Part shown: in pieces, positions 27,601-39,600 of the stretch
Numbering within the stretch: position 1 is the stretch's first letter
Layout of the letters: every line of letters starts with the position of its first letter
NCBI GenBank assembly: GCA_030562195.1
Contig: JAUJPP010000003.1
Location: 31,936,602-32,000,601, forward strand
DNA from: Nipponacmea schrenckii
Lineage: Eukaryota; Mollusca; Gastropoda; Lottiidae
Length of the DNA: 64,000 bases
Direction: 5' to 3'
The notes under the pieces: generated by a model
The model's input: only the letters and a program-made list of their open reading frames with translations
What the model was told of the DNA's origin: nothing
Database searches by the model: none
Translations under genes and position numbers: made by a program

Positions 27601-30600
27601 TCCAATGTTTATATTCAACTTTTAGCTGAAGGTACACCTGTTGTTTGTTATTGCTCATAATTAGAATTTGTCTCTCGACATAATACTTGTGTTTAATATA
27701 TAATGATAATGAACTCTTTACTTTACATTGGTCAGAACTAGGTCCAAAACGTAGCGACAGGACCCCGTCTAACATTCATGAGAAAATAGGAAGCAAACAG
27801 AAATCTACTCAATATTGGATGAAAAGATGGTTCAAAAGTATTTTTTTTTATCTATGGCAGATTTTTTAGTTCTGTTTTTTTTTCCCAAATAGATAGATAG
27901 CCCATGTGGATGTTGTCTTCAAATTTTAGTTTTGTAGCTTCGTAACTTTGCGACAGAGTATGTTTCTGCGGTCAAGGTCATGCCCACATGCCACGAATCC
28001 ACTAAGTACCACGTAGAGCAATATCGGTGGTGGTGTAGGAGGTATTTATAATATTATTCGTGTATCAGCTGTGACTTAAGCACGATGCAACATTAAACAC
28101 GATTTCACGAGTTAGTGATTTTCAGGCCCTAACTAAACAACCATGAGGTAAATAATTTGTTGACCAACATCTTTTGATCGATATATCATTATGATCATAT
28201 AAAATTGACAAATTGGAGCGTATAATAATATGGTCGTCCTTCATTCCATAATTGCTCATAAACACTCTTGAAATAGAGTGTGAGTTTTTGTGAAAAATGA
28301 TGAAACGTTGTTGCCCTTGTTCGTGAAAGCGCATTCCCTCGTTATCTCGTAAGCACCATAAAAAGCCGATTCTTGACGAATTTTGATTAAATAGGAAATC
28401 AGATCAATCGAATAAATGTTTAATATGAGTTATTGTCATTGTTCTTGAAATTGCGTTCAAATTGTAGTTCGTAAGCACTCCAAAGTCATAATTCTTGACG
28501 TATTTTGATTGGTGTGAATGTTATCATCCATGGTCCAAGGATAAACCCTATTACAAATCAGAACAACCAGAAAATATCAAGTATGAATTATAGCCCTTGT
28601 TCTTGAAAACGCGTTCAATTGTTAGCTTGTAAACATTCTAGATGGCATATATCTTGACAGATTTTGGCGTGAGTGTTTGTTATCACCCAGGTGTGGACCC
28701 TCATTTTGAAAACAGGTTACAGTTTTATCTCAAACAATCTCAAAGACACAATATTGTTCATAATCATGCCAAACAGTTCAAAAGAAACATATGATTGGAG
28801 GTTAAATAGGTCTCTAGATGAGTATAATTAATATAGGAAAATGGTGTCCTTGCCAACTTATTTTAAGAATCTTAAATTTGCACGACTTGTAGAACTTCCT
28901 AATACAATATGTCAGATTGAGGGAGATCAATTTATTTTACGAATAACGTCACCATTTTGATTAGTATAAAGTGTTAATGACGAATAACTGTTCATACTCT
29001 GTGAGTCTGGTATGTCAATGTGTTCTCATTTGTCTCTAGTTGAAAAGTCATTTCTCGTTAATATTATTGTCAGCATTGTCATGGAAACACACATGAATTA
29101 CGTCAATTGAATTTCAAGACAATTGGTGTTTTTGACCTTAAAAGGTAGCTCTTGATATTTAAGTTACGAAGTGAAATAAATATAAATTATGATATTTTGT
29201 AATATCATCAAGTCAGCCTTTAAGGATTTCATTAGGCATAAACCAATCCATGAAAGGATTATTATGGATCTGAGGCAAAATGCATTTATTCTCTATTTCC
29301 GAAATGCGGAATCCGTCTTTAATTAATCTGCGGAATCCGTCTTTTATTAATGCCATGACACATAATCCGCGGAATACGCGTATTTTAAAAAAGCAGTCCT
29401 CTTCGCCGTGATTATAATGCGCGGAATTTGCGAGATGTCGAGAACTAAATACCTATGTAAATAACAAACTAATTAAATTACATTTACATAATTAAAAGGT
29501 AACTAAAAGGTTACTACGGTTGTTACGGTAAGGTCTTAAAGTTTAGCCTCCCATCGAACCTGGCCCAATGATGTGTAGGCCTACAGACGTAGCATGGTCC
29601 CCGAGAAAGCAACTCGCATAGTACGGCGAAACGTAGGTCAACAACATCGTTGGCCAGTGGTACCCGCGGACATAATATGGCACGCAGAACGTGCAAAGGC
29701 GGGCACGGTTTTGATATTTGAGTGATGAGGAAAAAGGACGTCTGACTTAGAGTGCCGGCTGTTGGAGAGTCTGGACGAGGGTAAAAGGAAATTCACCTCA
29801 TGGACGGCCGGTGTTCAGATGCACTCTGGTCAGAATCCTTCTTTTAGTAACCCGTAGAGGACTGCTTATTTTTAAAATACGCGTATTCCGCGGATAAAAG
29901 ACGGAATCCGCAGATTAAAAATAATAAACTCTTTATTTTACATGGGTCAGAATTAGGCCCAATACACAAGGACATGGGGCAATACATTGGAAAAAAGAAA
30001 AAAAAAAAGAAAGAAAAAAGAAAAAAATCGAATATACATAATATCTCAATATAAAATTCGTCTGAAATACTAAAAATACACAAGTACATGGCATATATCT
30101 CATTAATATATCGTGAACACGTATATAGCCTATAAGTATATCATATTATATATGATCATATAAAATTGACAAATTGGAGCGTATGTGATTATTTTGTGCT
30201 TGGCCACACACGTGAAGATGATCTTGGAGTAAGGGTAGGTTTGATTGGCTGTTGCGATTAATTTCTGGTACACGACTTTACCTGGTTTGTTCTAAAAATT
30301 ATACACATCGATGGCATATATACTCATTAATAAATCCGCAATCCGCGGAATCCGTCTTTTATTAACGCCGTCCGAAATGTAATCCTCCCTATTTAGTATA
30401 CCACAACTTGAACCTTTGTCACTCCTTTTAATAACAATGCTATCCTCTTGAGTAAATTTCGCATTCTACCCATGTGAGATTAGACTCTCCTGTGTTATAG
30501 AAAGATTTGATATTTGGTTATTCATACTTGCATATAAGTTCAATTTATCAGGATGAATGGTGACCTTTGGTGCTTTCCACGTGGATTTAGGAATAAACAT

Positions 30601-33600
30601 TGTTCTAGTGGACGAAAGTTTTGAAAAAAGTATGTGCATCTGAGAATACGCTGAAATCGTTCAATTGAAAAATCCAAAACACATAAATATTGTTGGTTGT
30701 TTCAATTTGTTCGAATTCTTCTTCGTAGGGTGACAGGATTGTGGCGTTTTCGGTATCGGAATTCATCATCATATCGTTGAAGGTCATGAGATTCTTTTGT
30801 GCTTGGCCACACATGTGAAGATGATCTTGGAGTAAGGGTAGGTTTGATTGGCTGCTGCGATTAATTTCTGGGTTTGGTTGAGTGAGGTCCATACTTAAGG
30901 GAGGTTTCTGTAGATCAGGTAATTTCCATGATTTGTCTTTGGTCTGGTGATATAATGGTTTTCGACGGAGTGATATAGGTTCTGGTTAGTTGACAAAAAT
31001 GTAGCATTCTGTTCGGACTGGGATCTGGTTCGAGGGGAGCATGGTCTTGGTACACGACTTTACCTGGTTTGAGAAATCGGTGTGGTTTGTTGGTCCAAAA
31101 ATGCACAGAAGAAAGATCTGCGGATGTAGTGAAGATTCAGAAGATGTGGATGAAGAATCTGAAAGGAAGAAGAGAAGTGGAGTGCCATGTCTATGTGAAC
31201 GTTTACAAGCGTCTGCCGGACCTGTTTGTTGACCAATACTGTAAGGCTAAAAATTAATGCGTCAACAAATTAATGCGACATGGGGCATATAGACTAAAAT
31301 GCGAGTATCCATTTCGGTCTTAGTTTCGCTAATGGTTTGGTACAATAGGGCGATTACATGTTGAGTAATACGTTTACATGGGGAATGGTGCGGTCGGTGG
31401 CAGGTGGAGAAAAAGACGTGCTACGCAATATGCTGAGTTTCTTCTGAAGGGTGGTTTGGTAATAATTGATCAGGGATTTTTCTATGAACGTTTCTATGAA
31501 CTAAATTTTAAAACATTTGCAGCCACTGATTTACCTATATTACTTAACCAGCCGATTCAGTATGAATTTACACAGAATTTCCCATAATGGATTTTTCATT
31601 CATCTCGAAATAATCGGTTACTTGTCAGGTTTTCAGAAACTGCATAGTAGCTTGCAGTAATTATTCATTTTGGATATTATGAATGTTTGGGTGACTCGGT
31701 GGTTGTTTTTAAGGAAATAATACAAGAACAATAACTTTGTGAGAGCCTAACAACAGATTAACAAAATTCTTTTACGAAATCCTGTCGATACATTAATGTT
31801 CCTTTTTAACAATTTTGATAAATATCATTTACTTCGATCTGGCTCGGTTAAATATAGATGAAAGACTCGATAAAACATCATTATCTTGAAAGCTGTGTTA
31901 AGCCTCAAGTCAGACAGAAAAGAAACTTGAGATATCTAATTAATGAGTGCTCTAGTCATTTCATTTCGTGAGAGTGTTTACAAATAAGGTATATAATTCC
32001 ACAAGCCGCCAAAGCCCTGTGTACACTAACAAAATTTCAAAAGATATTGATAGAGTATATACATGCACAGGGTAAAAGAATTTCACGAAGTTCGTGTATT
32101 CGCTGTCTATCATACCGTACCGGGCATATTTTATTAAATATGTATTTATACAAAGCTGCAAAAAGGTCTATAGACATATATTTATATAAATATATCAATC
32201 GATCCTGTATATCGTTTGCTAAGCGCAAACGTCCGTATATCTGAGGAACTTGCTAGGAAAAGAACTTCTTTTGGACTATCAGAAATATTAAAGGTCTTGC
32301 CTGACAAGCCTCGAGGTACTTATTAGAATGACAATTTGACGAAGGTTCGGTCAAATGAATTTATCCGAGAGATAACAGACAAAATGCCTATTTTGATGTC
32401 CTTTGGTCTAACGTTGTATTTGTCTATTTTCAGATTAGGATATGATTTGTTAGTTGGTGGTGTATTAAATATGAGAGTAGAGCATTATAAAACAGTCAAC
32501 GGTTATTCTAATATGTATGTTGGATGGGGAGCAGAAGATGACGACATGGCATACAGGTAAGATTTTTGGATAAGGGTATATATGTGACCAACAAGCCTGA
32601 TGCGGTGACCTATCTTTTTTGATCAACCCAACAGTCGAAAGCTAGCATCAGGGGTTAACAGGGAACCAAACCTTTCTTTATAATTTTTTTATTTTTGCTA
32701 AAAGCCAAACAAACTGCTAAAAATATGCGACTTCAGCTTTGAAATGTAAAATTATGAGTTATAAAAGAAAATCAAATTTAATATAATTTCCAAGTCAATG
32801 ATTATTTTCGGAGTTTGAAATCCACTTTTTCATCAATCCAAACACATTGTTGCGAATTTTACAGCCGATTCCTCTGAACTTGTACTGGTTAGAAAACGGA
32901 AACTGTGTGTGGTTCCATGTGCAACAGGCTATATACGTGGCAAAATTCCCGTCCTGTTGGAAACGGAAAGCATTCAATCGCCGATGAAATTTGAAAAATA
33001 TGAATTTATCTCTTGAAACAGAAATTGGAAATCGACACTATTTTCTTTATGTCTAAACCAAATCCGACAAGCATGTTATTCCCAGTTCACAATGACCTCA
33101 TTAATCAACATTAAGCCATATTGAATCAACTGTTTTTTTTTCAACTTAAGGCTTATTCCGCAACGCCGTTACAATGGACATCATAAACATGGTATCACAG
33201 TAATGATATTTGTAACGTTTGTACATTTCATCAGTATTGGGACAGGAACGATAGAGTTTGCTTCATTTTTAGGTCCGCCGTACAAATGACCGTTGTTGGC
33301 CCTTATCTCAATCGGTCTGTCAAAGTCGCAATGCCAAGTCGACCTGTTGTAAATGGGTACGGGTAATCTGGACAAGGACTAGCAGGTAAAAAGGATTATT
33401 AACTTTGAACCTCAGGTTAGACCCATCCTTGTTTAAAAAGACATTATGTTTGCACCTTGGACTATGGCGACCTTAGTAAAAGACTGGTTGTTATTTAAGT
33501 GTATTTGTTTGATTCACTTGACCTGAATTGATTTGACAGCGAGTTCATTGTTTTAAAAGATAAAGCTATGTGAGAGTGCAGTCTTTTCTTGCTAGTTCAA

Positions 33601-36600
33601 GACCAGTGGTTATGTTTTTATCAATTAATTTCCATTATGAGAAAACTAATTCACTCCATGTCAGGCTTTCTGGTCACAGGCTTATCTTTTCAAAGAATAT
33701 GGTAATCGTTTTTATTTTGTAATGAGAAATCGATAAGTAAATGGTGTTACTTAAAGGAAATGCTGTGAATACTGTCGTATACCGTTAATCATTTAATCTG
33801 TCCTCAAAGGAACTTGGGGGATCAGAATATTTAAAGGGATTGGAGAGGATAATATTTAGGAGATCTTTGCCAGTAGTTTTGGTCTAGACCTACCTGTACA
33901 CTCGAATCATGGAATACAGTTGTCGCGTTCTGGTTGTACAATATGGATGTCCATATTCGTTGCCGGGAGACTGATTGTGGTATCATAATATCTCTAACCA
34001 CGATTTTAGACTTACTTCATTATTGAAATCAAATTTTTTTTTACAAAAAAAGCGTTTTTATATTGCCGTCGCCCCTTTCAGTCCGTCCGTCGGTCTGTCG
34101 GTCCGTCCGTCGGTCCGTCCACATTTGTTGTATCCTTGGTATACATGTATATATTGATAATATCTCGGTCAAGTTCGAAAATGGAAATTATCGCATGAAC
34201 GGTTTTTGAGTTATTGCCCTTGACTTAGTTGACTTTTAGTTTCGATAAAATAAATCCTCCAATTTTCAGAGGATGTTGATGAAACTTGGTGTGAGCATTG
34301 GAATTGATTAGGCCTCAGTCAAGTTTGAATTTGACAGTTTTTCAATGAATTGTTTTAAGTTATTGCCCTTGACTTAGTAAAATTGCGTCAAAATTCTATT
34401 GTGGTTGTGATTTTCAAAGGATTTTGATGGAACTTGGTGTAAGCATCAGAATTGATAAGACATTAGTCAAGATTGAATTTCTGACTTTTTTTAACAAATG
34501 GTTTTTGGGTTATTGCCCTTGACTTAGTAAAATTGCGTCAAAAATATTTGTGCTTGCAAAATAAGCTACAATTTTTTAATAGATTGATGAAACTTGGTAT
34601 GAGTATTGAAATAGATAAGATGGTGGTCAAGTTCTAATTTGACAATTTTCCATGAACAGTTTTTTAATTTTTTGCCCTTAACTTCAATATTAATTCAGTG
34701 AATGTTTTTGAGTTATTGCTCTATTTATTTTTCAAATTCAATGCTGCCAGTGGGCGTATGTTACCTTGCCTGGCAAGCTATCTTCAATTAAGAATTAAGT
34801 CTATATACATGAAATCGTGTCAGACATTATGCTTTAATAAATAGAGAATCCAATGTATTTAAGAATCAAACATTGGGGGAACGGAGCGATGGTACTATCA
34901 TTTTGTTCTTATAGACATGGGGTAATTTATTTTGAAGACTCTTATAATGGGCATGCATTGAACGGGAAGATAAAGGGTGATATGCCCACATTATGGTGAA
35001 TATTGAGTTGTATGGGTCTTCCTGTATTTAATGTCTCAATACAATGGGCTTCTCTAGATTGACGGAAGTTTCATCTTTCTGCAGTTCGAATTTGATGCGC
35101 TCAATTGGGGTTAGGGTGAGATCGTCAAGTGAATGGTCTTCAAGATTGAAATGATTAGAAACAGACTTGTCTATTTTTAATTTAATATCTGATCCGTGAG
35201 CATTAAAACGGGTGTGTAAATTATTCTTATAGTTTCTCCGACTATTGTTTGGGACATTTTTTTTTACATATTAAATTTTAGGCCGACATAATTAAATATA
35301 CTACATCCATTTTTTCACATGTTAGGTGCTCCTTGATTCGTAGAGTAACTTTAAAAATGAGTTTACATGTATGCACAAGTAAAGCTAATGAGACCAACGT
35401 TTATTTAGATAATTTTATTAATATCGGTGTATACTGTTTACAAGGTCGAAAAAATGCCATAAAACTTAGATAATGTTGTTGCGCTATAGAATCGCGTGAC
35501 AAACTACAGTTTATCCCAAAATAAGCGCCGGTATATTATTATCTGGTTTATAGAAGGAAGTAATGTTATTTATAAATAAGTTCTACTATCACTTCCTTTA
35601 AAGGAATAATGCGTCTTAGCATGAACATACAATTTTAGTTCTAGAATGGTCAATATGAGTATATATATTCATTCATTACCTTGTGTCATAAAGTAACAAA
35701 ATCTATTAAAATCTTAAAAACGCGCACAACTGTGTCATTTTTGAAAAACGCTTTCAATTAAGCGTTTTTTATACGCCTTCATTATAATGTGGTCGTATAT
35801 TGTCGTCACCCCTGTCCGTCGGTCCGTCCGTCCGTCCGTCCGTCCACAATTGCTTGTGAACGCGATAGAGACTACAGTTTTTATCGGATTTGAATGAAAC
35901 TTGCTGTGATCATTTATATTGATTAGATCTCGGACAAGTTGAAATTGGCGATTTTTCGACGAACGGTTTTTGAGTTATTGCACTTGACTTAGTCAAAACG
36001 CGTCAAAATTGGCTTGTGAACGCAATAGAGACAACAGTTTTCAAGGGATTTGAATGAAACTTGCTGTGATTATGTATATTGAAGAGATCTCGGACAAGTT
36101 TGGAATTGGCGATTTTTCGATAAACAGTTTTTGAGTACTTGTCCTTGACTTAGTCAAAACGCGTTAAAATTGGCTTGTAGACGCTATTTAGACTACATTT
36201 TTCAATGGATTTGAATGAAACTTGCTGTGATCATTTATATTGATGAGATCTTGGACAAATTCTAAATATGCAATTTTTCGATGAACGGTTTTTAAGTTAT
36301 TGCACTTGACGTACTTTAAACCCATCAACATTGGCTTGTGAACGCGATAGAGAACACAATTTCCATTGGATTTGAATCAAATTTTGTGTCATCATTTATA
36401 TTGATGAGATCTTGGTCAAGTTCAAAATTGACGATTTTTTGATAAACTTTTTTGAGTTATTGCACTTGACTTACTCAAAACACTGCGAAATTGGCTAGTG
36501 ATTGCGATAGACAATACAGCTTTCATCTGATTTGAATGAAATTTGAGGTGATCATTTTTATTGGTGAGATCCTGAACAAGTTCAATATATACTATTTTTC

Positions 36601-39600
36601 TATGAACTATATTTGAGTTATTGCCCTTGACTTCGTCCAAACTCATGAAAATTAGCTAGTAAATACAATAGAGACTAGGTTTCATCTGATTGAATCAAAT
36701 TTGGTATGAACATTTATATTGATAAGATTGGATTAGATAGACCTAAATAATGTTGGAGTTTCTGCCTGCGTTAAAACAGAAAATATATTTTAAAGCCAAC
36801 CGCTTGTTCAATAATCGAATGCATCTTAATGGATAATTACTTAGTTTTTTGGATATTTATTTATTCTTTTATGTTATCAATGGCAGCAGGTGGATAGAGC
36901 TCTTATTGTCCAAGTTTAAAATTTTCAAATTTTATGTTCATTTTAAGACACAGTATTCAGACCAGATATGTTGCAAATTAATAGAACGTCATGTGAAACA
37001 ACGAAATTGTAATAATAAAGTATTTTATATATAAATATAAGAATTAAACGTTGGTCCCATTAGCTTTATTGGTGAGCATGATCACGTCACAAACATAATT
37101 ATAAGGGTAATTAATATTATCGTCATTATTTAGCTTAGTGATCAATTGCATTTACACGCCGATAAGACCAGTAAGACTTTTTAATTCGGTGTATATATTA
37201 TAGATGGCTTTTTCTTTACATTGATTACTAATGGTGTTGCGAATATACTAGGTACTGTATCAGATGAGAAATATCGATCTTCCAATTTTACAGTGGATGC
37301 TGTTTGATGGGTTTTATGTATTATGTAATAATATTATTTTGTAGTATCTCGTGTGCGTTGGGTAGAATTATTTCCGTTCTCAGTCAATCAACATATCTTA
37401 TCAGGTGAAATAAAATAACATTTAAACTCACTTTTCACAAAAGTTATGTGACAAACTCCAATGATCATGAGTGAGAGCAATAACATTGATAGTGATCACA
37501 ATAAAAGAAACGGAAGCAGGAATCGTTTTACATTTACTGGACGAGATGTCAGTGTATTTGTGGACAAAATGGCAGAAGAACAATACACTAACTTATACAA
37601 CCTTGACTTTGAAATAATACACTAACTTATACAACCTTGACTTTGAAATAATACACTAACTTATACAACCTTGACTTTGAAATAATACACTAACTTATAC
37701 AACCTTGACTTTGAAATTATACACTAACTTATACAACCTTGACCTCGAAAGAACTGTAATGCATTTATTCCAACCAGACAATACAAAGACTTGGAAAACT
37801 TCCAAAAGAATTACAATAATGAAGTAAGGTATTGAGTTTGTGCCACATCAACTCAATGGTGGTTATAAAGGCGGTGCCCAGCTTCGTGGAATTAAAGATT
37901 TGACAAGTTGTGATTCAAATATGGGGCAAACTTTCTTAATGGGAAAACAGCTGTCCGATTTAAGAGTCAATGCGGAAGCGCCACATGTGTAATTCTCAAC
38001 GCTTTTGCTGGTCAAGCACTTTCAAGTTCTGACGTGCATGCAATATATCATCTTTTTAAATTTCTAGGATATCAAGTGGTGGGGAATTGAGGCAAAACGG
38101 CAAATTTTTATTGCTCTCTGTAACCCCACTGACTGGTTGTTCTTCAAAAGTATAGCTGCTTGAGATTTTGTTTTGACTACGTGTAAGGAGAAACGACGTG
38201 ACAAAATTCACATTTGGAGCCAGTTTTCGCAGTAGGCCTATTTGAGGGATTGGAAGGATGTTTTCTTAACAGTATTGGTGTTACTGATAGCATCAATTTG
38301 CACTGGATATTTCAATTTTGTTGAATTTTAAAAAGGCTCTTTACAATGAATATGATGTGAAGCATGCTAAAACTTAGTCAAGTCATGTAATTTCGACCCT
38401 GTTTCCTTCTGTCCGCTAACGTCTAGTTATTCGGTTGTAATAATAATAATAATTATTACAATAATGTATATTGTGCAATGTCCATTACATCAAATCAAAT
38501 TACATTAATAGGCTGTACATATAAGTCATAGTTATACATATCATTATTACAAAATTAAATAAAATAGTTATATGATAACAAATAATTGAAAAATACTAAC
38601 ATTGAAACATTGAAACTATATGCTACAAGCACATTAAAAATATCTTCGTCGCACCTTGAGTCTCACTCTATTAGTCAATCCTGGGGCAGAAATCCTTGAC
38701 CTAAATATCCATTTCATCTTGGTTAATTAGACTGAGGACTTAATTAGAAAAATAATGCGTAATAAAATTCACCTCTACAGGCAATCAGTCACATAATGTA
38801 TTTTTTATTACTTTTTTGTCAATGACTAGATTTTATTCTGTTAAAAAGCCGAACGCATTAAGAATGGATACTCTTATTCCTTAAAATTCACACTGTCAAA
38901 AACTGCCACTCCAAATCAAGAATATCTAATTTTGAAATTAGAATATTTTAGTGCACCGATAAATTATCGGTTGGCAAAAACAGCATGGAGAATTTCCGTT
39001 GCTTGTACGTTTTCTGCTTTTGTCCACGTGATATGGAAGTTGTTAGTGTCCGAAGTAATACCATATTTCATTTTGTGTTAAACTGCTATTGAATACTCTA
39101 TAATAATTGTGGTACGTGTTTTCTCTCTTCCAGAATATTACATACAGGTTTAAAGATAAGCCGTCCACCAGAAAATGTAGCCAGATATAAAATGATTAGA
39201 CATACAAAAAGAAAACCAACATCATGGGGAACTAGGTAATTTTTAACAAAACATTTCTGATTTTAATTTTTAGAAATGCTTTATTCTGACTATTCTGAAC
39301 TGTCTGTGATTCAGGAATATCTTGCATTTCTTGATCAAAATATATACGATTAAACGAATTATTAATTCGCTTGTACCAGACGCTATCTTGATCCTTGCAT
39401 AGATGGAAATGAGACATTCGGATTTTCTGACTGTTCCGCCTGTCAGTGACATGTAAGAGTGGCTGACATAAAAAGGTGATTCGAGTGAATAATAAATCGA
39501 GGCTCTGTGTAAACCTACTACAGTTGATGCACTAATAGATTACTTCACATAAACAAGTTGACTTATTTCCTTGTATAATTGCACATTGCGTGATGTAGCT

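Larger units (their letters stand above)
26131..32433 (+). other. intron 2 of the transferase gene, repeat-rich
   Basis: No spliced exon is recognised. Contents are listed separately: the TIR element at 29,355-29,905, coding-like debris at 30,605-31,106, and ~160-bp family units at 28,250-28,720. Poly-A or poly-T rich tracts occur near 26,565 and 29,985. Short frames at 26,507, 27,581, 27,687, 31,378 and 31,961 show no family similarity and are not called. Confidence 0.5.
15815..33857 (+). repeat. segmental duplication unit A (~18 kb)
   Basis: From GAGGAATCTGTCATATATTA (15,815) to GGATAATATTTA (33,857) the sequence is colinear with 43,955-63,632. The unit contains SLC17 copy A, transferase exons 2 and 3, the 38-bp minisatellite and several TEs. 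Exons are nearly identical between units; introns differ by insertions and deletions. The boundaries are where similarity stops by eye. Confidence 0.85.

Noticed and set aside
31378..31587. 69-residue plus-strand frame ending QYEFTQNF
   Set aside because: Only its last part is shared with unit B (59,890-59,945), it has no splice context, and no family is recognised.
32336..32433. 5' extension of transferase exon 3 (conserved in both units)
   Set aside because: Codon phase and the TTTTCAG acceptor place the exon start at 32,434; the extra sequence has no family match and is conserved only because the duplication is recent.
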